DNA of 64,000 bases from Streptomyces agglomeratus. GTDB taxonomy: Bacteria; Actinomycetota; Actinomycetes; Streptomycetales; Streptomycetaceae. Below the pieces are notes generated by a model, which saw only the letters and a program-made list of their open reading frames with translations, had not been told where the DNA came from and made no database searches. The stretch covers positions 620,001 to 684,000 of the forward strand of contig NZ_MEHJ01000002.1 in the NCBI RefSeq assembly GCF_001746415.1, written 5' to 3'. Within the stretch, counting starts at the first letter, position 1; every line of letters starts with the position of its first letter. This document shows positions 54,401 through 61,716 of the stretch, in pieces. The translations under genes were made by a program, and so were the position numbers.

Positions 54401-54727
54401 TATCCGGGGCCCGCAGCAGGCCGGCTCGGTGCCCGTGCGGGGGCGACTGAGCGGAAAAGTTGGGAACTTACTGCCGCGAAGTCCGAAAAGGTGATGGAGG
54501 GCGGCCCCTTCAAGTCGACGTTCTACAAAAGCCGATCTGATGGCACATGGTGGACGCAGGATGTCACTGGGCACGGAGGCTCTGCTTTCAAGGTCTACCG
54601 TGAGACTAAGAAGGGACTCGAATGGATCGCCGACGCCGACCGCTACGGTACCTACATGACAAACAAATGGAAGGGTAAAACGGGGCGATTCATCCCGAAA
54701 GATCAGCTCAAGGGAGTCAGGCGATGA
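48443..54727 (+). CDS. Rhs/YD-repeat polymorphic toxin
   Basis: 2094 residues from the GTG at 48443. An N-terminal export signal (RARAIALMLVAYLVASLLGG) is followed by a long linker, a SpvB-like start (VSLSYSSQAVDG-type; WIGDGWSMSPGSIERRYTSC) and many YD repeats (for example YDAYGRQTGATDAAG, YDALGRVIKVWSPGW, YDARGRQIKADDPDKG). The core closes with HLGAREYDPQLGRFMSVDPL and YVYGNNNAATFADPTGEAYE (about residue 1860). The remaining 230 residues differ in base composition; the last 95 (PFKSTFYKSRSDGTWWTQDV, GHGGSAFKVYRETKKGLEWI) are a probable toxin domain. Its four last bases overlap the immunity gene. Confidence 0.85.
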   Translation: MFSLHTATPRRRRHSVGRRARAIALMLVAYLVASLLGGPVAVAAELELRKLAKPDPVPVSKVKGKGLNKPDETARNRFRPDEKARWPSPGAVTADVSGAGKRAKTLKAGSLPVTLKAPKGAGRSAPVAGQVQVQVLNRSAATAAGVDGVLIAVEGHGGKNTAVRVPMKLDYSGFAGLYGGDWASRLTLRELPACALTTPGKKSCGPGKTIKAVNNTEDGTLTADVPVTVTKSGPAETGKPVQPAPPMARSATGAVASPDATLFAVSAANSGATGDFGVTSLSPSSKWEAGGSSGGFSWSYDIDTPGVPGGVEPSVGLSYSSQAVDGRTAATNNQANWIGDGWSMSPGSIERRYTSCETDKADGNNPSHKVGDQCWKKDNATLSLGGSSSELVKDDTTGEWRKKADDGTKIAQLKSSTRANGDADGEYWRVTAPDGTRYYFGYNRLPGWAEGKPETNSAWTVPVYGNHSGEPCNATTFTDSWCQQGWRWNLDYVVDPHSNAMAYYWDKESNHYQRNIDSSYKGTLTNYTRGGYLKRIEYGLRSNTMYAAKAAAKVDFTTAERCLPTSTFDCAADKFTSANANKWPDVPFDQVCAAGSACEGNSSPSFFTRKRLTAITTSVLDSDVYKKADTWALKHSFPSTGDGTDPPLWLAAIGRTGHTAGTSVTLPEVVLYGQQLPNRVEGAVDTIPAYNRYRVYAVKNETGSTLGVTYSTPDCTASSLPAPATNTKRCYPVIWSPPDAPAANFEPYQDWFHTYVATQILESDNTAGAPVKRTDYTYLGGLAWAKNDDEFTKAKHRTYGDTRGYGRVQTRTGDPAEGTQALSETRYFRGITGAQVADSEGNEVADHEAYAGLTRETATYNGSGGALISATSSTPWRSTATASHARSADNLPTVHAYLTGVKKEQTRTAVTGGTLRRTESVREFDSYGHTVSVSHSGDTAKSGDEQCTTTSYARNTATNMTLVAENKTVATACDTTASLPVDLVATERYYYDGSTTLGAAPTKGDETRRDEQDGAGTGFLTVNKATYDAYGRQTGATDAAGAPSTVAYTPATGQIPTQTINTNALGHATTTTTDPARGLTTSAVDANGKRTDAEYDALGRVIKVWSPGWAKATYPSLPTTQYSYSLSQTTPNVVTTKALNHNGEYLTSYTFFDGLLRPRQTQSAAVGAEGRVVTETRYDTRGLAWKTYGAYYATGAPTTTLVAGDDTKVPAGTETQYDGAMRPVTQISLKYGDETKRTTTVHGGDRTTLIPPKGGTAATTITDALGRKTETRAYTNSARTEFQATTYAYNKHGKLAKLTDPAGTAWTWTYDARGRQIKADDPDKGPGTTTYDDADRPVKTTDVRGTELITSYDVLGRVEELKEGTVRRASWTYDTVAKGQPAADTRYIGDQPYTTKIDGYNDRYQPTSSTITIPASEEGLAGTYTWSYGYNQYTGAEEWLKQPAIGALPSERVTTNFNNSDLPVSTTAGGVPLVGNVNYDVFARPVRVELGAFGHKVYDTRAWDEHTGSLNRRTLDGDEALRIEDTRYSYDAAGNTTRISATSGQDAAASTDTQCFAIDALRRMTEAWTTKSAADDCTTGPSTATAGGPDAYWHSYEYDVAGNRAKETQHAVATGFSDITRTYTAGKSGEANPHALHSVSTTGGPDNGKTEKFTYDEAGNTTSRNGGARDQELIWDAEGQLAKITEGGKSTEYVYDPDGNRLLARNADSTTTAYLPGGNELKVTAAGAKSATRYYDHAGETVAVRTTSGISFLFSDHQGTGLTAVGFAAGQLITRRKQLPFGKSRSSTGSNWPGDRGFVGGMTDPTGLTHLGAREYDPQLGRFMSVDPLLLTDDPSQHNPYVYGNNNAATFADPTGEAYEECVSGQYNCTYGPGGTGDIKEIEFGKNYEKVTKSVGGTISPNHTIQQNTGYRHVYTKGSGVTGPTAAQRARSAEIERQRRLVRLRKAAEAQHAANQQERGFWDELFGFGPPPPIKFVAAEPKIGIVYPGPAAGRLGARAGATERKSWELTAAKSEKVMEGGPFKSTFYKSRSDGTWWTQDVTGHGGSAFKVYRETKKGLEWIADADRYGTYMTNKWKGKTGRFIPKDQLKGVRR

Positions 54728-55125
54728 TTGAATCTGCACAGGAGTTCATTCGGCTCCGTTACAGTGAAAATCCGCAGGACTACCAGAGGGCCAGTACGGA
54801 CGAAGCATCCTACGATGTGTGGATAGAAGTCATTGCGCACCATCAGCAAGCTCGAATGTGGGTGGCGCAGAACAAGTCGGTACCCCTAGAGATTCTTCAG
54901 ATCCTCGCGGCCGATCCGGACCCGAGCGTGAGGGTCATGGTGGCCATGAAGCGAAAGCTGACTCCCGATATTTTGGATCAGCTCGCTTCAGATCCCGACG
55001 AGTCGGTTAGGTTGGCTGTGGCCCGCAACAAGAAAGCATCAAAAGGGACGCTAGAGAGGCTGCTGTCGGACGATTGGGGAGAGGTCAGGTCGGTCGCGCG
55101 AGAGCGGCTAGGGTTCTCTTCATAG
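54724..55125 (+). CDS. LRV/HEAT-like repeat immunity protein
   Basis: 133 residues, ATG overlapping the toxin stop (ATGA). After a 50-residue N-terminal part it has repeats of about 24 residues: LQILAADPDPSVRVMVAMKR, LDQLASDPDESVRLAVARNK and LERLLSDDWGEVRSVARERL, the pattern of leucine-rich-variant or HEAT repeats. Its GC content is lower than that of the Rhs core and equals that of the toxin tail, as expected for a swapped toxin/immunity pair. It most likely binds and neutralises the toxin domain in the cytoplasm. Confidence 0.75.
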   Translation: MIESAQEFIRLRYSENPQDYQRASTDEASYDVWIEVIAHHQQARMWVAQNKSVPLEILQILAADPDPSVRVMVAMKRKLTPDILDQLASDPDESVRLAVARNKKASKGTLERLLSDDWGEVRSVARERLGFSS

Positions 55126-55897
55126 CGAGCTCCGTCTCGTCCTTGCAGCTACCCTCTCGCCGTTTCTGTAGTGCTGGCCTCGATCTTTTCTTATCGCCGT
55201 GAGACGAAGTTTTCGCGTGAGGGAAAAGCTTGAGGCCAGCGGCAGACGGTGTGAAGCTTCCGGCGAGCCCGCCGTGGTGCCGGGTCGGTCGATCGGCTCG
55301 GGGCGCGTTGGGCGGTCAGGCACGTCCGTTCACCCTCGGTGTCGGGGAAGGAAGTCTCACCACCGGCATGGCATCTGTCGGGATCGGCATTCAGGGCAGG
55401 GCCGACGGCATTCCCACAGCCGTGGCTGCCCGGCCTGCCCCCCCACCAGTGGTTGCGATGCGGAGACTGTCGCGTCACCCATGGCCGTGGGCGCAGCGTT
55501 CCTGACGGATACAACCTAAACGACACCCGCCTCTTGCGTGTCAACCTCAAGGAGCGCGGCCAGCTTTCCGCGCGGACGCAGCTCGGAGATTGACTTCTCC
55601 AAAGAGCCATGCTGACTGGGAGGTTCACTCTCCCGGGTGGCATCGATACTCCCCGTGGATTGTGTAGTTCATGGGCGCGGCTTGCGAGGTGGGTGGATCG
55701 TCCCTGTCCTGGCGGCCTCGGAGAAGCGAACGCCTGCAGGGCAGAAACAGAATCTGGCACCAGCCCCGCAGGAACGTCTCTACCATGAGCCCTTGAGCCT
55801 CACCTGACGCAGCGTCCCCTGCAGGCATGACCGCACGACGCACGCCCAACCTCTCGCCCGACTGCCCGCGCAAGAGGAGATACGGAGCAACTCCACT

Positions 55898-57724
55898 GTG
55901 CACCTGAACAGTTTCACCGCCTGTGGCTTTCGCTCCCTGTCATCGGTCGCTGACATCCCGGTGAGCAGTCCGACCATCCTGGCCGGCCGCAACGACGGCG
56001 GTAAGAGCGCTGTACTGACCGCGCTGGCCTTCCTCCTCGGTAAGCACCGGCTCACCGACGAAGACCGCACCTACGAACAGAACGAAGGCGCCAAAGGCCA
56101 GCGCTGCACCGACACCTGGGTGGAGGGCGCCTTCACGCTGGACTCCCAAGAGCGTGCCGCCATGGCACTGCCCGCACAGCTCCGTATCCGGCGACGGGCA
56201 CGCCTGGGGGAAGCTGCCTGCTGGGAGTACTTGGGCAAGGCGCCCAGGGACAGCCGCCTGCGGGGACTGGATCGGCTCCTCAAGCCTGCACTGGCAGACC
56301 TGGTCGCCGAGTTCCGCCTGGCTCCCGCAGGAGCTTTGAAAGACGATCTCCTTGCTGCCGTCACCGCGCATGCGGCCACGACGGAGCAGGTCGAGGAATG
56401 GCAGCCGCTGCCGAAGAGCCTCGAAGCGCGTCTGCCCAAGCTCCTGTCGTTCAGCGGCAAGGACGAGAGCCCGGACGACGCCGTGCGTACCGCGCTGAGC
56501 AGCTGCTACGAGACCCACCTCGAGGACGAGGCCCTGCAGGGGCAGATTCGGGAGATCGAAACGGAGATCACCCAGCGCCTCGAGAAGGAAGCCGACTCGC
56601 TGTGCAGTCACATCCGTGAGCACTGCGACGAGTTCGTCGGTGTGGACGTCAAACCCGAAGTTTCCTTCAAGGGCGGCTTCAAGCGGGCGCCTCTGCACAT
56701 CTCCCGCGCGGACGGCGAACCCGTCGACCTGACCCGCTCCGGTCAGGGCAGCACGCGCCGCATTGCCCTCGCTGTCTGGGAGTGGACCAGCAACTTGCTG
56801 GAGAACGCTGAACTCGCCGCGGCGGGGGAGGACGAGGTGGAGGAGCCGACCCAGACCATCGTCGTCTACGACGAGCCCGACACCCACCTCGACTACCGGC
56901 ACCAGCGCACTGTCATGGACATCATTCGTAAACAGTGCGCCCAGCCCCATGTCAGGGTCATGGTCGCCACCCATTCGATGAACCTCATCGACGGCGTCGA
57001 CATCGCCGACATCGTCCACCTCAAACTTGGTGACACCGGCCGTACCGTCGTCGAGCGCCTCACAGACGACACCCACGACGGCATCGACTTCCACCTCGCC
57101 CAGATCGCGGCGTCACTGGGCCTGCGCAACTCCGTTCTTCTGCACGAACGGTGCTTTCTGGCCGTCGAGGGAGAAACCGAGCAGCGGAGCGTGCCGTTGC
57201 TGTTCCGTCTCTCCCAGGGCATGTCCCTCCAGGCAGCCGGTATCGCTTTGTGGGGGTGCGAGAACAACGAGGGCGCCCTGCACTTAGCCCGCTATCTCGT
57301 CAAGCACAAGCGCACGGTCATGCTGATGATCGATGCCGACAGTCGCACGAACAAGCTCTTCCGGGACGAGAGGCTCCGCAAAGCAGGCCTCAACCTGGAA
57401 AAGCAGGTGTCCTACGTCGGAGAAACGCTGGGCTTCAACGAGCTCGAGGAACTTTTCACCGACGAGCAGTGGGCCACCGCCGCCAACACCCGATGGCCCC
57501 GGCCGTACCCGGAGACCTGGAGCGCCGCCGACTTCACCGCCCACCGAGGAGCCAAGAAGTTCAGCGAACGGATCCTGCACATGATCAAACAACAGGCTGA
57601 CAAGAACAGCCCCAACGGCAAACCCGACATGGTCTACGGACTGACCACCACGCTCACCGTCAAGGAGGAGATTCCGCGCCAGCTGCGCGACTTCTTCTCC
57701 CACGTCCAGAAGATGGCTCACTGA
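55898..57724 (+). CDS. OLD-family ATP-dependent endonuclease
   Basis: 608 residues from a GTG. The ABC-type ATPase half has Walker A GRNDGGKS (30-37), a signature-like RSGQGSTRRIALAVWEW and Walker B IVVYDEPDTHLDYRHQR, with VMVATHSMNLIDGV as switch. The TOPRIM nuclease half has FLAVEGETEQ (Glu424) and VMLMIDADS (Asp479, Asp481), followed by FNELEELF. Length and order match class 1/3 OLD nucleases that act alone or with a helicase; no UvrD-like partner is adjacent, so it is not a Gabija pair. Related proteins block phages by DNA cleavage. Bases 55126-55897 upstream have no convincing gene. Confidence 0.85.
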   Translation: MHLNSFTACGFRSLSSVADIPVSSPTILAGRNDGGKSAVLTALAFLLGKHRLTDEDRTYEQNEGAKGQRCTDTWVEGAFTLDSQERAAMALPAQLRIRRRARLGEAACWEYLGKAPRDSRLRGLDRLLKPALADLVAEFRLAPAGALKDDLLAAVTAHAATTEQVEEWQPLPKSLEARLPKLLSFSGKDESPDDAVRTALSSCYETHLEDEALQGQIREIETEITQRLEKEADSLCSHIREHCDEFVGVDVKPEVSFKGGFKRAPLHISRADGEPVDLTRSGQGSTRRIALAVWEWTSNLLENAELAAAGEDEVEEPTQTIVVYDEPDTHLDYRHQRTVMDIIRKQCAQPHVRVMVATHSMNLIDGVDIADIVHLKLGDTGRTVVERLTDDTHDGIDFHLAQIAASLGLRNSVLLHERCFLAVEGETEQRSVPLLFRLSQGMSLQAAGIALWGCENNEGALHLARYLVKHKRTVMLMIDADSRTNKLFRDERLRKAGLNLEKQVSYVGETLGFNELEELFTDEQWATAANTRWPRPYPETWSAADFTAHRGAKKFSERILHMIKQQADKNSPNGKPDMVYGLTTTLTVKEEIPRQLRDFFSHVQKMAH

Positions 57725-57918
57725 CCCGTGGTGGTGTCGTCGGCCTGACGGCGGCTTCGCATGCGTTGCTTGCGTTGCTCGAGGGTCGGCGCCGTCCAGG
57801 CATGCCAGCCGACCTCGGGCACCCACTGCCGGGCATGCCCACGTGCCTCGATCCCGCACCATCTGCACCCGCCGGGCACGGGCACGCACTGAGCCCCGGC
57901 AGAACGCGGTAAGGACAT
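57718..57918 (-). CDS. small Cys/His hypothetical protein
   Basis: 66 residues from an ATG with GGGAGG six bases upstream. Sequence PGGCRWCGIEARGHARQWVP followed by GWHAWTAPTLEQRKQRMRSR has one CxxC and conserved His/Trp positions seen in short actinobacterial and phage proteins. It may bind zinc. Convergent with the OLD gene, overlapping its last bases. Function unknown. Confidence 0.6.
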   Translation of the reverse strand: MSLPRSAGAQCVPVPGGCRWCGIEARGHARQWVPEVGWHAWTAPTLEQRKQRMRSRRQADDTTTGQ

Positions 57919-58109
57919 GAAAGCCTCCCTTCTGTCACTGCTCATCTTCCCTCCTGCCACTGACAATCACCCGGCGTGCCGAACGGCCACCGGGGCCCGA
58001 CAGGCTTGAGCAGAATCCTTTCCCCATCTGCCTCGATACCCCCATAAGCGACTCTGTTTATCTGGAAAACCGCCCGTAGCGCCCACCTGGGTGGTTACGG
58101 TCTGTGCCC

Positions 58110-59297
58110 ATGAGGTTCCTGCACACCTCGGACTGGCACCTGGGCCGCCGGTTCCACCGGGAAGACCTGATCGACGCCCAAAGCAAGATCCTCGACCACC
58201 TCTGCGCTACCGCCCGCACCGAACGGATCGACGCCCTGCTCGTAGCCGGTGACATCTACGACCGGGCCGTTCCGAGCCTGGACGCGATCCGGCTGTTCAG
58301 CCGGGCACTTCCCCAGCTGGCCGACCTCGGCATCCCCACCATCATGATCAGCGGGAACCACGACTCCGCACACCGTCTAGGTGTCGGAGCCCGCCTGCTG
58401 TCGAAAGCCGGCGTACACGTGCGGACTGACCCCGCGGAAGTAGACGCCCCGGTCCTGCTGGAAGACGAGCAAGGCCCTGTGGCCGTCTACGGCGTTCCCT
58501 ATCTCGAGCCGGCCATGGCTCGCACCGAACTCGAAGCGGAGGCCGCCTCCCACCAAGCGGTGCTCACCTCGGCCCTGGACCGGATCCGGGCCGACCTCGC
58601 CACCCGGCCCGCCGGCACCCGGTCCGTCGTGCTGGCACACGCGTTCATCACCAGCGCGACAGGCACCGACGGGGCGACCGTCTCGAAGAGTGAACGCGAC
58701 ATCAGCGTCGGCGGTGTAGCCCATGCCAGCGCCGACGTCTTCGACGGCATCGACTACGTAGCCCTGGGGCACCTCCACAGCCCGCAACGGGTCACTGACC
58801 GCATCCATTACAGCGGCTCACCTCTGGCCTACTCCTTCTCCGAAACCAGCCACACCAAATCGTTCACCCTGGTCGACCTGCCGCCCACTGCCGTACCCAC
58901 GCTCACCCGCATCTCGCTCCCCGCCCGCTTGCGTCTGCCGCTCGCCCGCTTGACCGGCCGCCTGGACGACCTGCTGGCCGACCCGGCACACGAGCACCTC
59001 ACCCAGGCCTGGCTCCACGTGACCCTGACCGACTCCGCACGCCCTTACGAAGCGATGGCCCGCCTCAAGCAGCGCTTCCGCAAGACGCTGCACCTGGAGC
59101 ACAAGCCCACCACCATCCCGGCGCAGGCGACCAGCCGCACCTACCGCGAGCGGCTCCGCGATCGGGACGACCTCGACGTCGCACGCGATTTCATCACCGT
59201 GGTCAGCGGTCAAGCCCCGACCAAGGAGGAAGCCGACCTCCTGAACCAAGCGGTCGAGCACTCCCGCATTCGATCCCAGGAGAAGGAAACCGCCTGA
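58110..59297 (+). CDS. sbcD: exonuclease SbcCD subunit D
   Basis: 395 residues from the ATG at 58110 (the GTG two codons earlier is less typical). All calcineurin-like phosphoesterase motifs are present: FLHTSDWHLGRRF, ALLVAGDIYDRAVP, IMISGNHDSAHR, VVLAHAFITS and YVALGHLHSPQ. SbcD is the Mn-dependent nuclease that, with the SbcC ATPase, cuts hairpins and blocked DNA ends. The partner gene starts one base after its stop but is truncated, so the complex may not form from this locus. Probably an accessory second copy. Confidence 0.9.
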   Translation: MRFLHTSDWHLGRRFHREDLIDAQSKILDHLCATARTERIDALLVAGDIYDRAVPSLDAIRLFSRALPQLADLGIPTIMISGNHDSAHRLGVGARLLSKAGVHVRTDPAEVDAPVLLEDEQGPVAVYGVPYLEPAMARTELEAEAASHQAVLTSALDRIRADLATRPAGTRSVVLAHAFITSATGTDGATVSKSERDISVGGVAHASADVFDGIDYVALGHLHSPQRVTDRIHYSGSPLAYSFSETSHTKSFTLVDLPPTAVPTLTRISLPARLRLPLARLTGRLDDLLADPAHEHLTQAWLHVTLTDSARPYEAMARLKQRFRKTLHLEHKPTTIPAQATSRTYRERLRDRDDLDVARDFITVVSGQAPTKEEADLLNQAVEHSRIRSQEKETA

Positions 59298-59298
59298 C

Positions 59299-60255
59299 AT
59301 GCGCCTGCACGCCCTGCACCTGCAGGCCTTCGGTCCCTTCGCCGACCGGCACACGGTCAACTTCGACGCCCTGTCCGCCGACGGCCTCTTCCTCCTGCAC
59401 GGCGACACCGGCGCGGGTAAAAGCACCCTGTTCGCCGCGATCTGCGTCGCCCTCTACGGTGAGCCGCCCACCGACCGCAGCGTCCATCTGCGCAGCCACC
59501 ATGCTCCAGCGGACCTGCTGACCGAGGTGACCCTGGAAGTCACACTGGCCGGCAAGCGCCTGCGGATCCGCCGCATCCCCGCCCAGCTCAAGCCCAAAGT
59601 ACGCGGGCCAGGCGATACCCCGCAGAAAGCCGAGACCTACCTCAGCGAATGGACCTCGAACGCGGCGGGGGAGGGGCACTGGGAACCCCTGAGCAAGTCC
59701 CACCGGGAAGCTGCGGATGAGATCAAGGCCCTGCTGGGGATGAGCCGCAAGCAGTTCTGCCAGGTCGTCCTGCTCCCACAGAACGAGTTCACCAAATTCC
59801 TTCGCGCGGACGCGAGCGAACGCAAAGACCTCCTCGGCAAGCTCTTTCACACCCAGCGTTTCGCATCCATCGAGGCATGGCTTGCAGACCGCAAAAGCAC
59901 GCTGGCCAAGACGCGAGACGAAGCACGCGCCGATGTGCTGCGCCTGGCGGAACGCATCCAGCAGGCCGCCACAGACGATCTCGAACCGGAATCAGGAGCC
60001 CCCACCGCCAGCGAACCCACCACGCTCACCGACCACGCCCGGACCTGGGCCACCGCCTTGTGCACCGCCGCAGCAGCGCGCCAGCAGACCGCCGGCACGA
60101 CACTCGTCCACGCCCAACAGGAGCTCACTGCCTTCCAGGACAAGGAACGCGCCGTCCGGGAACTCGCGCGCAGACAACACGGCAGCAGTCCAGGTGACGA
60201 GGGGCGTGAGAAGCACGCGCGCTGCCCGGGGCCGGTATGGGGGTGGGGGCCCTGA
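59299..60255 (+). pseudogene. sbcC: SbcC, truncated after the N-terminal ATPase lobe
   Basis: The first 290 codons are normal SbcC: LHALHLQAFGPFADRHTVNF, Walker A LHGDTGAGKST, then the Q-loop region QFCQVVLLPQNEFTKFLRAD and the start of the coiled coil (EAWLADRKSTLAKTRDEARA). Homology ends near 60175 and the frame closes 26 codons later in unrelated sequence. Full SbcC is about 1000 residues, so the coiled coil and the signature/Walker B lobe are lost. It cannot be an ATPase by itself. Confidence 0.85.
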
Positions 60256-60274
60256 GGGGTGGCAGGGCCCCCAC
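60243..60274 (+). terminator. perfect hairpin terminator
   Basis: GTGGGGGCCCTG with its perfect complement and an 8-base loop. It overlaps the end of the truncated SbcC frame, so it was probably the terminator of another gene joined by deletion. Confidence 0.65.
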
Positions 60275-60497
60275 AACGCGGGTCCGTGGGGGACGGATAT
60301 CACTTACGCGTCGGCGGAACAACGACCACCAGGCGCCAGGGGTCACTGTCTGCCCCCAGTGCGCTGTCTCGAAAGCGTCGTTAAGTCTCGGACTGCAGAA
60401 GACGCGTCCTGTGGACGCCCGGGCTACTCGGCTTTGGGATGGAGTGACGATCCAGGCGAAGTGTCTGAGGCAGACCAGGCTGGCGGAGCAGGCATGA

Positions 60498-60858
60498 CTA
60501 CGCCGCTTCCGCCCCGCCGGCGCCGGCTTCCCGCTCGTGCACATGCTTCAGCGCCATCCGCTGCTCCACCCTCTGGCCGACCTCAACTGTCTCCCAGTAC
60601 GGATGCGTCGACACCACGGCCGACAGCTCGAGGAGCTCACGGCGCAGGCGGGCGACTGACGCCTTCTGCTCCTTGGTGTACCCGGGGCTGGGCGGCAGGC
60701 CGCGGGGTTCTGCGTCGCTGTAGAGAACCTTCGGGGCCGTCCACCCCTCGAAGGGCTCTACCGACCAGGGGGAGAGTGCGGCCGAGGGCTTCGTACTCCG
60801 CCCACGTCTGGTGCAGACGCAGCTGAGCTGCGCGAAGGTCTTCGGGAAGTCGTACGTA
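60498..60858 (-). pseudogene. conserved Streptomyces hypothetical gene with one frameshift
   Basis: Reverse strand reads VRLPEDLRAAQLRLHQTWAE, YEALGRTLP, then after a one-base shift WSVEPFEGW, SPGYTKEQKASVARLRRELL, ELSAVVSTHPYWETVEVGQR and EQRMALKHVHEREAGA, ending in TAG. The shift lies in a run of five G on the given strand (60768-60772); removing one base restores RTLPWSVEP. AGGAG precedes a missing start codon. Single-base decay or sequencing error. Function unknown. Confidence 0.55.
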
Positions 60859-60999
60859 GCCCCCCAGAATGCTACTCCTGTTCGATTCCCTTAATTCCAG
60901 TAGACGCGCCCAGACACACGCCGATCAGCCCCCTGGCCGATCCCGCGTCGCGGGTGCATGCCCAGGCGGGGGCGGGTGTCGTTGTCGCGGCTCGGCTCG

Positions 61000-61150
61000 G
61001 CACGCTGACGACGAGTGATCGCGGTAAGCGCGCTGCCTGCCGCCGGTCGCGCCGACGCGGAGGGACCCGTAGACAGGGAGAGCAGCCTGCCGGCTGCTGC
61101 CCCCATGCCGGGGCCCGCGCCACCCCGAGGGCGCGGACCCCGGTGAAGCC
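61000..61150 (+). repeat. diverged copy of the 0.9-1.1 kb sequence
   Basis: Same block order as 918-1095 (GACGAGTGATCGC, GCTGCCTGC, GCTGCTGCCCCC, ACCCCGAG). Here it directly precedes gene fragments. Confidence 0.4.
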
Positions 61151-61219
61151 CGCCGGGAGGAGCCGATGGTGGCCTCAGACCCGCAGCGCACGACTGCTCT
61201 TCTGGTCGGCTGACGGGTG

Positions 61220-61336
61220 GTGCGTCCACCGGTGGAGCCGATGCTCGCGCAGGCCCGCGCGACACTGCCCGCACCGGGCGCGCTGCCCGGCGGGCTGGCG
61301 TACGAGGCCAAGTTCGACGGTTCTCCAGACACGTAG
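61220..61336 (+). pseudogene. ATP-dependent DNA ligase, N-terminal fragment
   Basis: From a GTG: RPPVEPMLAQARATLPAPGA, then LPGGLAYEAKFDG and an early stop. PMLA followed by A-E-x-K-x-D-G is the start of actinobacterial ATP-dependent ligases, with the Lys of KFDG as the adenylated residue. Only 38 codons remain. Confidence 0.55.
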
Positions 61337-61459
61337 ATGCGTCTCATCGGGGTGCTTGCTCACCCCTGCCCGCCCCGAAAAACTGCTGGTCAGCCGCAGG
61401 CAGCTGGCCATGGGTAGCAATCGGAGGGCTGGAGCATCTCTTCTTCGCCGACAAGAAAG

Positions 61460-61603
61460 GTCTGGAAGGTGGGCGAAGTCGCAGGGCTCGGTCACGTTGA
61501 TCTCAAGGAACCACTCAACCGCCGGGGTCTGCCAGACGGGACGCCGGTGCTTCTGGACACCGCGATGCGCCCGGCGGAGCCGGTCTCGGGGTGGTTCCGG
61601 TAG
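61460..61603 (+). pseudogene. tyrosine-recombinase N-terminal fragment
   Basis: Forty-eight codons, VWKVGEVAGLGHVDLKEPLN then GLPDGTPVLLDTAMRPAEPV and GWFR before a stop. This looks like the N-terminal part of Streptomyces site-specific integrases. No catalytic domain follows. Confidence 0.45.
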
Positions 61604-61716
61604 CGCCCGCCTCGGCCGTTCAGGGCCATGATGCCGCAAACAGGCCTGGCCACCTGCGCTTCCGCGGCGTACCCCCGTGACTGGCAGGGGCAGGTCGCTA
61701 CCGCACGCCGGCGCGG

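Noticed and set aside
55191..55760. Open frames on both strands between the immunity gene and the OLD gene
   Set aside because: Compositional bias only; the plus-strand piece LRCGDCRVTHGRGR is Cys-containing but has no recognisable context.
55898..60255. OLD nuclease plus SbcCD read as a Gabija-like or multi-gene defence operon
   Set aside because: No UvrD-type helicase is present, 385 bases and a convergent small gene separate the OLD gene from sbcD, and sbcC is broken.
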